Part shown: positions 18,582 through 28,368 of the stretch, piece after piece
How the letters are laid out: each line of letters opens with the position of its first letter
Numbering within the stretch: position 1 is the stretch's first letter
Source of the DNA: Flavobacteriaceae bacterium EG-1
GTDB lineage: Bacteria > Bacteroidota > Bacteroidia > Flavobacteriales > Flavobacteriaceae
DNA: 64,000 bases
Assembly (NCBI RefSeq): GCF_009649685.1
Contig: NZ_WJPK01000001.1
Span: 624,760 to 688,759 of the forward strand
Reading direction: 5' to 3'
Made by a program: the position numbers and the translations under genes
The notes under the pieces: generated by a model
What the model was told of the DNA's origin: nothing
The model's input: only the letters and a program-made list of their open reading frames with translations
Databases searched by the model: none

Positions 18582-19892
18582 ATGGAAGATAATGTGAAAA
18601 AGAAAACTTCGGAAAAAAGTAGAAGATCGTTTATAAAAAAGTCAGGAATAGCTGTTGTAGGCGGAACAGTAATTTATCCTTCAGGATTAATGGCATTAAA
18701 TTCTTCAAAAAATGATATTATAAAAGTCGGTTTAATTGGATGTGGCGGAAGAGGTACAGGTGCTGCATCACAAGCATTAGCAGCAGATCCTAATACAGAA
18801 TTGGTGGCCATGGGTGATGTTTTTGAAGATCGATTAACTGAAGCCTACAATCAGTTAATTAAACTAAAACCGAATCAAGTAAAAGTTGAAGCTAGTCATA
18901 AATTTGTTGGTTTTGATGCTTATAAAAAAGTATTAGAGACAGATGTTGATGTTGTCTTACTAACAACACCTCCGGCTTTTCGTCCAGAGCATTTAAAGGC
19001 GGCTGTTGAAGCAGGTAAACACACATTTTGTGAAAAACCAGTAGCTGTTGATGCACCAGGAGTACGAAAAGTATTGGAGGCATCAAAAAAGGCTAAAGAA
19101 AAAAAATTAAATGTTGTATCTGGATTTTGTTTTAGACATGATACCATGAATATTGAAACGATGAATCGTGTTTTAGGAGGCGATATTGGTGAAATTAGAG
19201 CTGTTACTGCTTATAGAAATGGTGGTGAACTTTGGTATAAGGATAGAAAGCCCGATTGGACAGATATGACTTATCAAATGCGTAATTGGTACTACCAAAA
19301 TTGGTTGTCAGGTGACTTTTTAGTTGAACAGGCTGTGCATAGTTGTGATTTAATTTCTTGGACAATGAATAATGAAATGCCTATAAAAGCAATAGGCAGT
19401 GGAGGTAGACAGGTTAGAACTGATAAAAAATATGGTAATATTTACGACCATTTTGCAACAGAATTTACATATGCTAATGGTTCTAAGTCTACTCTTTTTG
19501 CAAGGCAGCAGGCAAATACACAAGGAAGAAATACTGTAGAAGCTTTTGGTTCAGATGGAGTGGCCTATTTAAATCTATATGGTCAAAGTGAAATTAAAGG
19601 AAAAAAACCTTGGCGTTATAGAGGAGAACGAAATGATATGTTTCAAGCGGAACATGATAAACTCTTCGCTGCCATAAGAAGTGGAAATCCTATAAATGAT
19701 GGAGAATTGATGGCAAATAGCACAATGATGGGCATATTATCTCGAATGGTTGGTTATACAGGCCAAGAAATTACTTGGGAAGATGCCTTTAATTCAAAAG
19801 AACAATTAGGTCCTAATTTTGAAGATTATTCATGGGATTTAAAATTCGAAATGCCCCCAATTGCCATACCAGGTAAAACGAAATTCGTATAA
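18582..19892 (+). CDS. Gfo/Idh/MocA-family oxidoreductase, Tat-exported
   Basis: A 436-residue NAD(P)-dependent sugar dehydrogenase type protein. A Tat signal ([11 protein letters not shown]) opens it, consistent with export folded around its cofactor. The Rossmann domain has [12 protein letters not shown]; the family motif EKPVA is at residues 151-155; and VEQAVHSCD places the expected catalytic His253 and Asp256. In this family members oxidise a sugar hydroxyl, often carbon 3, to a ketone. Between two DUF1080 genes, it is the natural first enzyme of a 3-keto-glycoside route in the periplasm. The DUF1080 ATG is 16 bases past its stop. Confidence 0.9.
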   Translation: MEDNVKKKTSEKSRRSFIKKSGIAVVGGTVIYPSGLMALNSSKNDIIKVGLIGCGGRGTGAASQALAADPNTELVAMGDVFEDRLTEAYNQLIKLKPNQVKVEASHKFVGFDAYKKVLETDVDVVLLTTPPAFRPEHLKAAVEAGKHTFCEKPVAVDAPGVRKVLEASKKAKEKKLNVVSGFCFRHDTMNIETMNRVLGGDIGEIRAVTAYRNGGELWYKDRKPDWTDMTYQMRNWYYQNWLSGDFLVEQAVHSCDLISWTMNNEMPIKAIGSGGRQVRTDKKYGNIYDHFATEFTYANGSKSTLFARQQANTQGRNTVEAFGSDGVAYLNLYGQSEIKGKKPWRYRGERNDMFQAEHDKLFAAIRSGNPINDGELMANSTMMGILSRMVGYTGQEITWEDAFNSKEQLGPNFEDYSWDLKFEMPPIAIPGKTKFV

Positions 19893-19908
19893 TTTGAAAC
19901 CGAACAAA

Positions 19909-20664
19909 ATGATAAGCTACAAGAAAATTTTAATAACACTTATTCATCTTTTTCTTTTTATTGGAATAGTTAAGGGACAAGAAGCTGATATCGTTTTTGG
20001 TACCGTAATAAGTATCGATGATTTAAATGATGGTGTACTTGAAAATACAGATTCACTTAAATGGATTAACGTTAACACGGCAGATGATACTTGGAGAAAC
20101 GAAGGCGAATTACTTATTTGTAAAGGTTTACCAATAGGAGTAATGCGATCAGAAAAGCAATATGAAAATTTTATTTTAGAAGTAGATTGGCGTCATATGG
20201 AAGCTGGCGGAAATTCTGGTGTATTTGTTTGGAGCGATGCAAGTCCAAATCCAGAATCAAGACTACCTGGAGGCGTAGAAGTGCAAATGCTAGAATTAGA
20301 CTGGGTTAATTTAAATACTAGAGATGGAAAAAAACCTCCCATTGCTTATGTTCATGGTGAATTATTTGGTGTAGGTGGAGTTACTACAGAAACTGACAAT
20401 CCTAGAGGTACTAGAAGCAAATCTATTGAAAATAGGGCGTTGGGTAAAGGAGAATGGAATAACTATAAGGTCGTTTGTGTTGATGGTACGATTAAACTTT
20501 CTGTAAACGGTAAATTTGTAAACGGAATCAGCAAATCCACGATAAAGAAAGGTTACTTATGTTTAGAGTCTGAAGGTGCAGAAATACATTTCAAAAATTT
20601 TAAGTTAATAGAATTGCCAGCTGGTGTTACTACTGAAGAACAAACTGCGAAAGAAATTAATTAA
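19909..20664 (+). CDS. DUF1080 (3-keto-disaccharide hydrolase-like) secreted protein
   Basis: A 251-residue DUF1080 protein with a Sec signal peptide ([18 protein letters not shown]). The ATG at 19909 was chosen; an upstream TTG at 19861 would overlap the dehydrogenase gene. Conserved segments are [53 protein letters not shown] and [17 protein letters not shown]. It lacks the usual FNGKxLxGW start, having a divergent ISIDDLND instead, so the two DUF1080 copies in this operon have probably specialised. The stop overlaps the end of the convergent isomerase gene by eight bases. Confidence 0.82.
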   Translation: MISYKKILITLIHLFLFIGIVKGQEADIVFGTVISIDDLNDGVLENTDSLKWINVNTADDTWRNEGELLICKGLPIGVMRSEKQYENFILEVDWRHMEAGGNSGVFVWSDASPNPESRLPGGVEVQMLELDWVNLNTRDGKKPPIAYVHGELFGVGGVTTETDNPRGTRSKSIENRALGKGEWNNYKVVCVDGTIKLSVNGKFVNGISKSTIKKGYLCLESEGAEIHFKNFKLIELPAGVTTEEQTAKEIN

Positions 20665-21550
20665 ATTCTGGCCAATATTGTTTGATTTTTTTTCTAAGAA
20701 ATTGGACACTTCTTTCAAGTTGATCCATTCCGTCAACACCATCTTCTATGCTTATCCATCCATCGAAGCCAACACGTTTTAATTCTGCAAAAATAGCATC
20801 GTAATCATTTAGTCCTTTGCCTATTTCGCCATGACTCAATCGCTTTGCATAGCCTACCGACCCCCCTTCTTCATTTTTTAAATCTTCAATAGAGCCGTAT
20901 AACAAGTATCGATCACTGGCATGCATAGTTACCACTCGATCCGATATTTTATAAAGTAATTCTAAAGGTTCTTCACCTGCTAAAAAGGTATTGCTCGGGT
21001 CATAATTTACGCCGAAATTAGGGTGTTCAATACTATTAACAAGCTTACAAAACACATCCATTTGTTGCGCAAATTCAGGGTATTCCCAAAAATCATCTTT
21101 ATAATGATTTTCCAAAATTAGAGTTATACCTAACTCTTCAGCTAAAGGCAAACAAGCCTTAATGCATTCGGCAGCTAATCGAATTCCTTCATCATTTGAT
21201 AACTCTGGTCTACGTTGTCCTGATAATACGCGGCAATATTTTCCCCCAAGCGTTTTGGTCATTTGTATCCAACCGAGCTGCTTTTCAATTTCTTTCGATC
21301 TAAATGCTACATCTGGATGCGTAAAATCGGGCGAACAGCATAACATCGGTATAACTTTACCATTGGCTTCAACCTCTTTTCTAAAAAGAGGCCAATTGTT
21401 TTTATCTTCCATCTCCAGAAATCCGGCATACCACTCTATGCCATCAACATTAAGGGAGGAAGCTAATGATATCCACTCGGAAACTTTCATTGTTCCATCT
21501 TTACATAATTGATGCATAAAAGCTTTGGGAAATACTGCTAATTTGGGCAT
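20657..21550 (-). CDS. Sugar phosphate isomerase/epimerase-like TIM barrel (cytoplasmic)
   Basis: A 297-residue AP_endonuc_2/xylose isomerase-like TIM barrel with no signal peptide. The expected metal ligands of the epimerase group are visible: Glu in ITLILENHY, Asp in [10 protein letters not shown], His in TMHASDR and Glu in WISIEDG. Such enzymes isomerise keto sugars or, in related families, dehydrate or eliminate at them. It is the last gene of a four-gene minus-strand operon: HUMPS protein, dehydrogenase, SDR, then this one, 21 bases after the SDR stop. Its natural substrate is probably a keto sugar made by the same set of genes. Confidence 0.85.
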   Translation of the reverse strand: MPKLAVFPKAFMHQLCKDGTMKVSEWISLASSLNVDGIEWYAGFLEMEDKNNWPLFRKEVEANGKVIPMLCCSPDFTHPDVAFRSKEIEKQLGWIQMTKTLGGKYCRVLSGQRRPELSNDEGIRLAAECIKACLPLAEELGITLILENHYKDDFWEYPEFAQQMDVFCKLVNSIEHPNFGVNYDPSNTFLAGEEPLELLYKISDRVVTMHASDRYLLYGSIEDLKNEEGGSVGYAKRLSHGEIGKGLNDYDAIFAELKRVGFDGWISIEDGVDGMDQLERSVQFLRKKIKQYWPEFN

Positions 21551-21571
21551 TGTACTTTATATTAATTATAA

Positions 21572-22354
21572 TTAAATATCACCTTTAGGAGGATTACGAC
21601 CAATCATTGGAAATTGTTCCACTTCTAGAATTTGTCCACTTATTGGTCCACTTTCGTCGGAGAGCAAATAAATTGCTGCCATCGCCATTTCTTCGGGTTT
21701 AAAAATACGCTTTGCAGGAGCGAAGACATTGGATAGATTCTTAAACCAATCATCACTTTTTCCTTGTTCCTTTTGATTTAGTTTTTCGTATTCTGTAAGA
21801 ACCCACCCAGGATTAATTTGATTTACGCGAACTCTATGTTCTCTAAATAAAGAATCACCAAGGTTTCGACTCATTGTCATTAGTGCCCCTTTAGAAATAC
21901 TGTATGCTAATAAATTTTCTTCACCACTCCATGAGTTGATTGAACCAATGTTCACAACACATCCACGAGTTTTAGTTAATTCAGGTAACGCATTTTGAAT
22001 AATGGCAAATGGAGCCAAGGTGTTTATGGCTAACAATTTTTCAAGAAATTCAATAGTTGTGGTATCAATATTAGAAGAAGCAACAATAGCTGCATTATTC
22101 ACTACCGCATCTAATTTTCCAAAATTCTTAATGGCAGTTTGAATTAATTTTTTCGGAGCTTCTTTCTCGGTAATATCAATAGTGTATTTAATAAGATTAG
22201 TAGAATTATTAGCTTCAATTAGTTCTTGGCCTTTTTCATCTCGAAGTCCATTAACAAGAATCTTAGCACCTTCTTTTAAACATTGATTAACTATTGCTTT
22301 ACCAATTCCGGTGTATCCACCTGTTACGAGAATTACTTTGTCTTTTAACCTCAT
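21572..22354 (-). CDS. SDR-family NAD(P)-dependent oxidoreductase
   Basis: A 260-residue classical short-chain dehydrogenase. The cofactor motif is TGGYTGIGKA, NNAA follows in VVNNAAIV, and the catalytic triad is Ser in INIGSINSW-like context (VVNIGSINSW) with YSISKGA carrying Tyr and Lys. The C-terminus (SGQILEVEQFPMIGR) is near the usual GG.DGG position. It reduces a keto group or oxidises an alcohol, here probably of a sugar or sugar acid. It sits six bases after the medium-chain dehydrogenase gene, so the two enzymes may act in succession, for example to epimerise through a keto intermediate. Confidence 0.9.
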   Translation of the reverse strand: MRLKDKVILVTGGYTGIGKAIVNQCLKEGAKILVNGLRDEKGQELIEANNSTNLIKYTIDITEKEAPKKLIQTAIKNFGKLDAVVNNAAIVASSNIDTTTIEFLEKLLAINTLAPFAIIQNALPELTKTRGCVVNIGSINSWSGEENLLAYSISKGALMTMSRNLGDSLFREHRVRVNQINPGWVLTEYEKLNQKEQGKSDDWFKNLSNVFAPAKRIFKPEEMAMAAIYLLSDESGPISGQILEVEQFPMIGRNPPKGDI

Positions 22355-22360
22355 TTTGAT

Positions 22361-23386
22361 TTAATTTGGTTTTAATACACTTTTCACCACCTTCCCTGAA
22401 TGCATTTGTTCAAATGCTTCATTCCAATCTGTAAGCTTCCAAACTCCACCAATAATAGGGTTAACATCTAAACGACCAGAAGCTAACAAAAACAGTACTT
22501 TTTCCCAAATAGGCCAATTATGACTAAAACTACCTTGTAATCTGACATTTTTTTGAACCAATGGATCGAGTGAAAAATTCAAAGGTTTTGGTCCCCAACC
22601 TACTTTTGTTATTTGTCCATTTGGACGTACTAATTCTAGAGCCATTTTTAAAGTGGCACTAACTCCAGCAGCGTCAATTACGCAATCAACTCCGAGACCA
22701 TCTTGTTTTTTTGCCCATTCAGTAGCATCTCCAATTATTCCTTCACATCCGTATTTAGAGGCTATTTCCAATCTACCTCGATCTTGTTCTAAACCAACTA
22801 TTGCCACATCTGCTCCACATAATTTAGCCATTGCAGCACATAAAATACCTATAGTTCCTGGACCAATTACTAAAACACGATCTCCTGGATTAATATTAGA
22901 ATTAACAACTACAGAATTATAAGCAACAGAACATGGTTCCGTTAAACATGCTTGTTCAAAAGGCAAGGAATCTGGTACTTTATGTAAACAACGTGCAGGC
23001 ACTTTTACAAATTTGGTCATTGCACCGTTTACACCATATCCAAAACCCTTTCGTGTTGGGTCCAAGTTGTAAAGTCCTTGTTTAGACATTGGGTTATTTA
23101 TATCAATGACAGCAGCAGTTTCACTAACGACGCGGTCTCCTTCCTTCCATTCGAGGACATTTGCTCCAATTTCTGAAATATTTCCACCAAATTCATGGCC
23201 TAAAACAACAGGATAGTTCACAGGCCAACTATGGTCAGAAGTCCATTGATGAAGATCACTACCACAAACGCCAACATTTGCAACTTCTAATAAAACATCA
23301 TCCGGTCCGATTACAGGTTTTGAAATTTCACGAATCTCAACACTTCCCTTCTTTTCTGCATAATTTACAACTGCCAAAGAGCTCAT
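22361..23386 (-). CDS. Zinc-dependent medium-chain alcohol dehydrogenase (sorbitol/idonate type)
   Basis: A 341-residue MDR protein. The catalytic zinc site is GVCGSDLHQ and LGHEFGGNISE; the cofactor-binding motif is VIGPGTIGILCA. Three of the four usual structural-zinc cysteines are missing in the region around residues 90-115, so only the catalytic zinc seems kept. The overall pattern is that of polyol and sugar-acid dehydrogenases (sorbitol, L-idonate, threonine type). It is the second gene of the minus-strand operon and probably oxidises a hydroxyl of a sugar acid or polyol in the cytoplasm. Confidence 0.87.
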   Translation of the reverse strand: MSSLAVVNYAEKKGSVEIREISKPVIGPDDVLLEVANVGVCGSDLHQWTSDHSWPVNYPVVLGHEFGGNISEIGANVLEWKEGDRVVSETAAVIDINNPMSKQGLYNLDPTRKGFGYGVNGAMTKFVKVPARCLHKVPDSLPFEQACLTEPCSVAYNSVVVNSNINPGDRVLVIGPGTIGILCAAMAKLCGADVAIVGLEQDRGRLEIASKYGCEGIIGDATEWAKKQDGLGVDCVIDAAGVSATLKMALELVRPNGQITKVGWGPKPLNFSLDPLVQKNVRLQGSFSHNWPIWEKVLFLLASGRLDVNPIIGGVWKLTDWNEAFEQMHSGKVVKSVLKPN

Positions 23387-23413
23387 ATAATTCTGATATT
23401 TAATTAGTAGAAT

Positions 23414-24106
23414 TTAAATTTCTTCGAATGAATGTATTTTTTCACAAATCATTCGTAGTGAACCTTCAAGATCACCATCAGCCGTCTTAAAAGCATCTGC
23501 GTCTATAGTTAATGGTGCCCCTAAAACAACTAAAGGAGCGCCGTATTCTGGACATTGAATTGCTTGTTCTAAAGATAGTCCACCAACTGCTTGTACTGGA
23601 ATATTTACAGCTTCAACGATTTCTTTTAATTGATCTAACGGGCTAGGCATGCGAAGACCTTGTGCTGCAATACCTCTTCGTTCGTCATAACCGATATGGT
23701 GAACAATATAATTACAACCTAAATTTTCTAAACGTTTGGCACCAGCAATCATATCTGGACAACCCAAATTATCTCCCATTACTTTTACTCCAAAATCACG
23801 TCCTGCTTGAACTACTATTTTGATAGTTTCCTCATGTGCTCTAGCCATAACAACAACATGTGTTGCACCAGCCTTAGCCATCATTTCTGTTTCTAAATAT
23901 CCGCCATCCATAGTTTTTAAATCGGCCACTATGGGTACTTCAGGAAAAGCTTCTCGCAATTTTCGCACCCCATGTAATCCTTCGGCTAAAAGTAGTGGAG
24001 TTCCAGCTTCAAGCCAATCAACTCCAGCACGTAAAGCTAGTGCCGCAGTATCTAAAGCCTCATCAATATTGGTTAAATCGAGAGAAATTTGAACAATAGG
24101 TTTCAT
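23414..24106 (-). CDS. HUMPS-family decarboxylase/aldolase (3-hexulose-6-phosphate synthase-like)
   Basis: A 230-residue TIM barrel of the orotidine-monophosphate decarboxylase suprafamily. The hallmark IVADLKTMDGG supplies the Asp-x-Lys-x-x-Asp catalytic array; GTPLLLAEGLHGVR at the start and IPVQAVGGL plus VVLGAPLT at the phosphate-binding end also fit. Relatives either condense formaldehyde with ribulose 5-phosphate or decarboxylate 3-keto-L-gulonate 6-phosphate. It is the first gene of the operon and leads the dehydrogenase, SDR and isomerase genes. No kinase or 6-phospho-3-hexuloisomerase is present nearby, so the true substrate is open. Confidence 0.82.
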   Translation of the reverse strand: MKPIVQISLDLTNIDEALDTAALALRAGVDWLEAGTPLLLAEGLHGVRKLREAFPEVPIVADLKTMDGGYLETEMMAKAGATHVVVMARAHEETIKIVVQAGRDFGVKVMGDNLGCPDMIAGAKRLENLGCNYIVHHIGYDERRGIAAQGLRMPSPLDQLKEIVEAVNIPVQAVGGLSLEQAIQCPEYGAPLVVLGAPLTIDADAFKTADGDLEGSLRMICEKIHSFEEI

Positions 24107-24289
24107 TAAAATAAATAGTTTATTTAATCAAGAATCGTGTAAAAACAATTGTTCTGAGTTATAACAATTATAATTTTTAGATTCTAGAAATTCGTTATAG
24201 TATGTAAAAATACTTTATCAAGTAAAAATAGAAAGCAAGATAAATATCAATATTATATAGAATTTTGACCCTATTAATTATTAATATCA

Positions 24290-25030
24290 CTATAAAACAT
24301 CTAATATTTTTTGATATTTTAAATCGAGCCGATTTTTAGTTTCTTCCGTAATATATTTTTTTTGATTGAGTTGTTGTGGCTGATCACTAGCACAAAAATA
24401 ACTATGAATACTACGTCTTAATTTATTCGTATTGTTAGTGGTTCCTCCGTGCCAAACATGAGAGTTAAATATAAAAACTGAACCTGCAGGAGCTTGAATT
24501 AAAACTTGATTAGGATGCGGTAAATTAACATCATCCATAACTTCATTTGGAAGTGATTTCGATTTATGAGTTCCGGGAACTATTCGGGTAGCCCCATTAT
24601 TTTCAACAAAATCGTCTAATAACCAGATTGAATTACAAACTTTATAATTACCATCAGCAATTAAGTTACCATAATCTACATGTAATTTTTGATGACCTAA
24701 TCCTGGCTTTGCAGCTCTATAATTTAAAGATGAAAGTTTAAAATGTTCGCCTAAAACTGCAGTAATTCCTGACAAAACCTTTGCATGTGTATAAAAAATA
24801 TCAAAAATAGCACCTTTATTTACTAAATCTGCTAGTCGATCAGCGCCTTCTTCTTTTGGATGTCGAATATACTTTGATTCAAATAATTCGGAACCCGCAT
24901 TTTTGCCTTCTAAATGAATAAGTTCATTTATTTTTTCATTGATTGCACTGACTTGTTCGTGTGACAAAAGTTGACCTAAGGATACATAGCCATCTTTTTC
25001 AAGAACCTCTAATTCATTTGTTGTTAACAT
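24290..25030 (-). CDS. Phytanoyl-CoA dioxygenase (PhyH) family protein
   Basis: A 246-residue Fe(II)/2-oxoglutarate dioxygenase. The ATG at 25030 is preferred over the TTG at 25072, which lies in A/T-rich leader. Iron ligands are His and Asp of KLHVDYGN and the distal His of NSHVWHGG; the Arg of KLRRSIHSYF should hold 2-oxoglutarate. Bacterial PhyH proteins hydroxylate varied small molecules. It is transcribed away from the Tat-exported isomerase and lies 183 bases upstream of the HUMPS operon, so it may share the pathway but probably has its own promoter. Confidence 0.85.
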   Translation of the reverse strand: MLTTNELEVLEKDGYVSLGQLLSHEQVSAINEKINELIHLEGKNAGSELFESKYIRHPKEEGADRLADLVNKGAIFDIFYTHAKVLSGITAVLGEHFKLSSLNYRAAKPGLGHQKLHVDYGNLIADGNYKVCNSIWLLDDFVENNGATRIVPGTHKSKSLPNEVMDDVNLPHPNQVLIQAPAGSVFIFNSHVWHGGTTNNTNKLRRSIHSYFCASDQPQQLNQKKYITEETKNRLDLKYQKILDVL

Positions 25031-25079
25031 TATAATTCTAATAAATTTATGTTCTAAGTTAAGAAATATCAAACTCCAA

Positions 25080-25114
25080 TTGTCATAAAAAAATAAGATT
25101 ATAGGTTATATTTG
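25080..25114 (+). promoter_or_regulatory. Bacteroidota-type promoter upstream of the Tat-exported isomerase
   Basis: A perfect -7 element TATATTTG (25107-25114) lies 24 bases after TTG (25080-25082) and 45 bases before the ATG at 25160. The spacing is one base longer than usual. Confidence 0.5.
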
Positions 25115-25159
25115 AGTGAATAAAACTTTGATATTCAACAATAGTTTCAAAAATAATTT

Positions 25160-26056
25160 ATGACTACGCGAAGAAAATTTCTTAAACAATCTGGCACTGT
25201 TGCCACTATTGCTATTTTACCATCAAGTACATTCAACTTTGTTAAGGAGAAAAAGTTTAAAATGGGATTACAGCTATTTACAATTAGAGATGCAATGGCA
25301 ATAAACCCTGTAGCAACGCTAAAAAAAGTACGAGAATTAGGATATGAAGATTCTGAATTATTTGGGTATGATGGGGAGAAAGGAACTTATTATGGTATTA
25401 AGGCAGATGATTTTAAAAAGGTTATTGATGATTTAGATTTTAGCGTAACTAGTGGGCATTATGATTTTTCAAGCTATTTTAATAAACCATTTAAGGAACT
25501 TTTAAACTATGTAGATAAATGTATTGAAGGTTCACATATTATTAACGCAAAATATATTACATGGCCTTGGTTAGCCCCTGAATATAGAACTATTGAAAAT
25601 TTTAAAATACTTTCCGAAAAATTAAATAAGATAGGGGAGCGGGTAACTCAGGCAGGTTTAGGTTTTGCATATCACAATCATGATTTTGAATTCGCTGATC
25701 ATAATGGTAAAATGGGCTATGATATTATTTTAAAGGAAACTGATGCTAGTCTGGTTAAATTGCAAATGGATATGTATTGGGTAGAACATTCTTCTAAATT
25801 AAGTCCTGCAGAATTAATTCAACAAAATCCAGGTCGATATGTTATGTGGCATATAAAGGATATGGATAAGATAACTCGAGATTATTCTGAATTAGGTAAT
25901 GGGTCTATTGATTATATTAAGATGCTTTCTACTATTAACAAAGATGTATTACAATATTATTATATAGAGCAAGGAGGTAATTTTGCAAAAAACTCCATGC
26001 AAAGTATAACAGATAGTGCTAATTACTTTAAGAAAAATTTGAAACAATATTTTTGA
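25160..26056 (+). CDS. Sugar phosphate isomerase/epimerase-like TIM barrel, Tat-exported
   Basis: A 298-residue AP_endonuc_2-type TIM barrel beginning with a Tat signal (TTRRKFLKQSG). Metal-site positions resemble those of the cytoplasmic isomerase: His and Asp/Glu in FAYHNHDFEF, Asp in KLQMDMYWVE, His in MWHIKDMD and Glu in YYIEQGGN. Exported members of this family occur in Bacteroidota beside DUF1080 and Gfo/Idh/MocA genes, where they are thought to act on 3-keto-glycosides rather than on phosphorylated sugars. That fits the genes 5-9 kb upstream. It has its own promoter and is not in an operon with the next gene. Confidence 0.85.
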   Translation: MTTRRKFLKQSGTVATIAILPSSTFNFVKEKKFKMGLQLFTIRDAMAINPVATLKKVRELGYEDSELFGYDGEKGTYYGIKADDFKKVIDDLDFSVTSGHYDFSSYFNKPFKELLNYVDKCIEGSHIINAKYITWPWLAPEYRTIENFKILSEKLNKIGERVTQAGLGFAYHNHDFEFADHNGKMGYDIILKETDASLVKLQMDMYWVEHSSKLSPAELIQQNPGRYVMWHIKDMDKITRDYSELGNGSIDYIKMLSTINKDVLQYYYIEQGGNFAKNSMQSITDSANYFKKNLKQYF

Positions 26057-26086
26057 GATATTGTTGCTAACTATTTCAGTTATACG

Positions 26087-26845
26087 ATGTGTTACGATAT
26101 AAAAGCGGGTTTAGAAGCGCAGTTAAAAAGAGCTCAAAAACATGGAGATTTACAGGCCATTGAAGAAATAATTGAAAAATTAGCTCCCTTAACCGATTTA
26201 CCCCTTCACCATGTTTCTGGGTTTAATCACCCTGATTTATTGATTTATACAAATGATTCTCCATTTTTTCCTAGGGTGGCTACATGGGGTTTAGCACCTC
26301 CTTGGGTTAATAATGAAACCCAATTAAAAAAGATTTGGAATGGTACAATAAACGCGCGCGGAGAAACTATTTTTGAAAAAGCTTCTTTTAAAAACGCTGC
26401 CAAAAATAACCGCTGTATAATCTATGTCGATGGCTTTTATGAACACCATCATTTTAAAGGTAAAATTTTTCCTTTCTTTATTAAGCATATAACTGAAGAA
26501 CCTTTAGCACTAGCAGGACTGTATAGTCAGTATATTGATACAAACGGAAGTAGTTTTACGACTTTTACTATCGTAACAACAAAGGGTAATAGTTTACTTA
26601 AAAAAATTCATAATAATCCCAAACTGTTAGAGCCTAGAATGCCCCTAATTCTTGCGGAAGAAGAGGAAGAAAATTGGTTGAATCCTTCTGACAAAGAAAT
26701 TAATTCATCTCAAATTAATGTTTTACAAAATGAATATGCATCTGAAAAATTAATCGCACACACTGTAAATCGTTTAAGAGGAAAATCATATCTCGGGAAT
26801 GTAGCTGAGATTTCCAATCCTTTTTATTATGAAGAATTAGGATAA
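26087..26845 (+). CDS. yedK: SOS response-associated peptidase YedK (HMCES family)
   Basis: A 252-residue protein that shields abasic sites in single-stranded DNA by forming a covalent bond through its N-terminal cysteine. Cys2 directly follows the start Met (MCYDIKAG). Other family residues are visible: Asn and Arg of TINARGET, Glu in IIYVDGFYEHH and His in IAHTVNRLRG. It is cytoplasmic and associated with DNA repair. The insert around residues 10-45 (charged, helical) is longer than in E. coli YedK but common in Bacteroidota. It is probably monocistronic. Confidence 0.9.
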   Translation: MCYDIKAGLEAQLKRAQKHGDLQAIEEIIEKLAPLTDLPLHHVSGFNHPDLLIYTNDSPFFPRVATWGLAPPWVNNETQLKKIWNGTINARGETIFEKASFKNAAKNNRCIIYVDGFYEHHHFKGKIFPFFIKHITEEPLALAGLYSQYIDTNGSSFTTFTIVTTKGNSLLKKIHNNPKLLEPRMPLILAEEEEENWLNPSDKEINSSQINVLQNEYASEKLIAHTVNRLRGKSYLGNVAEISNPFYYEELG

Positions 26846-27031
26846 TTCTTATTTAATTAATAATTCATGAATACCATCAAAAGACGTTACCTGAAATAAA
26901 TGCAGTACAGGATAAATTTTTCGTCGATAAAAATCTAGAATTCATATAGTCATTTAAGCCAAACTTCTATTCCATTTTACTAAAGAAGTATAAAGTTTCA
27001 CTTTTGTAGTGTTAATTAAAATACGCTTTAA

Positions 27032-28363
27032 ATGAAACAATATATAATCTTAGCAAGCATTTTATTTGCTCACTTTGGTTTTGCTCAAGATGTTGAAACA
27101 AAATCTTCATCTAAAATATGGTCTTTAGAAGATTGTATAGAATATGCCATTGAAAATAATATTACTGTAAAGGATGCAGAATTAGACACAAACATTTCTG
27201 AGGTGGGCTATAATGCGGCAAAATCTGCAAAACTTCCAAATTTATTTGGTAGTGCTTCACAAAATTTTTCTAGTGGTACATCTATTGATCCGATTACTAG
27301 TGACTATGTTTCCGATCAGATTAATAGTACCAATTTGGGTATCAATAGTTCAGTAACGCTGTTTCAGGGGAATCAATTAAGCAATCAAGTAAAACAAAAT
27401 AAGCTTATGATTGAACAGAATAGCTTATTGGCAGAAGAAGCAAAGAATAATATTGTCATCAGTATTCTTGAATCATATTTACAAACCTTATTTAGTAAAG
27501 AAGGTATTACCATTGCCGAGAATAATTTAGATGCATCAGAAAAGGAAGTGTTAAGGGCTAAATCTAGATTAGATGCGGGTACTATTGCCTTAAGTGATTA
27601 TACCGAGGCACAAAGTCAGGCAGCAACCAACAAATACAATGTTATTGCCGCAAAGAACGATTACGAACTTAACATAATTAACCTAAAACAGTTGTTAGAA
27701 TTATCTCCTTTGGAAGATTTACAAATTGAAACTGTTGACGAAAATCAAGATTTAATTCACTTAGAGCTTAACAAAGAATTAATCTATACTAATGCACTTG
27801 CTTTCCTACCAGAGGTAGAAGCTAGTAATACTAATATTTTGATTAATGAAAAAGAATTAGAAATCGCTAAAGGTGGTTACTTGCCTACGTTATCCCTCAC
27901 TGGTAGCCTAGGTTCTGGTTATACAAGTATAAGTGATAATACTTTTACGGATCAATTAGATGTCAATTTTAACCAAAGATTGGGCTTAAGCTTAAACATC
28001 CCCATTTTTAATAGAAATCAGACAAAGTCTGCTGTACAGACGGCAACTTTCAATATTGAAAAAGCTGAAATTCAAAAGCAAACCATAGAAAAGGAGGTCA
28101 TTAAAAAAGTGGAAACCGCATACCAGAATGCACTTTCTTCTCAAGAACAATTGGTAGCCGCAGAAGTGTCACAAGAAGCAGCTGAACAATCTTATAATCT
28201 TGCCCAAAAGAAATACGAGTTGGGAGATTTAAGTACTACTGATCTTGTAATTAGTCAAAATACCTATACCAATGCCCAACAGAATTACCTACAATCAAAA
28301 TATCTAAACATACTATACCATCAATTATTACAATTCTATCAAGGAAACGAAATTAAACTTTAA
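27032..28363 (+). CDS. TolC-family outer membrane efflux channel
   Basis: A 443-residue outer membrane factor with a Sec signal peptide (ILASILFAHFGFAQ). It opens with the OEP pattern IWSLEDCIEYAIENNI and shows two long coiled-coil repeats (about 110-230 and 320-430), the second with NLAQKKYELGDLSTTDLVISQ-like spacing. It should form the channel that carries substrates out, joined to the MacA-like adaptor encoded five bases downstream. It is the first gene of a six-gene operon for a MacAB-type pump and a two-component system. Confidence 0.92.
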   Translation: MKQYIILASILFAHFGFAQDVETKSSSKIWSLEDCIEYAIENNITVKDAELDTNISEVGYNAAKSAKLPNLFGSASQNFSSGTSIDPITSDYVSDQINSTNLGINSSVTLFQGNQLSNQVKQNKLMIEQNSLLAEEAKNNIVISILESYLQTLFSKEGITIAENNLDASEKEVLRAKSRLDAGTIALSDYTEAQSQAATNKYNVIAAKNDYELNIINLKQLLELSPLEDLQIETVDENQDLIHLELNKELIYTNALAFLPEVEASNTNILINEKELEIAKGGYLPTLSLTGSLGSGYTSISDNTFTDQLDVNFNQRLGLSLNIPIFNRNQTKSAVQTATFNIEKAEIQKQTIEKEVIKKVETAYQNALSSQEQLVAAEVSQEAAEQSYNLAQKKYELGDLSTTDLVISQNTYTNAQQNYLQSKYLNILYHQLLQFYQGNEIKL

Positions 28364-28368
28364 TTAAA

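Noticed and set aside
21162-21512. 116-codon plus-strand frame
   Set aside because: Antisense to the isomerase gene, which has all metal ligands.
23414-24106. Formaldehyde fixation (ribulose monophosphate pathway) as the role of the HPS-like protein
   Set aside because: No 6-phospho-3-hexuloisomerase or C1 gene nearby, and the operon holds sugar dehydrogenases instead.
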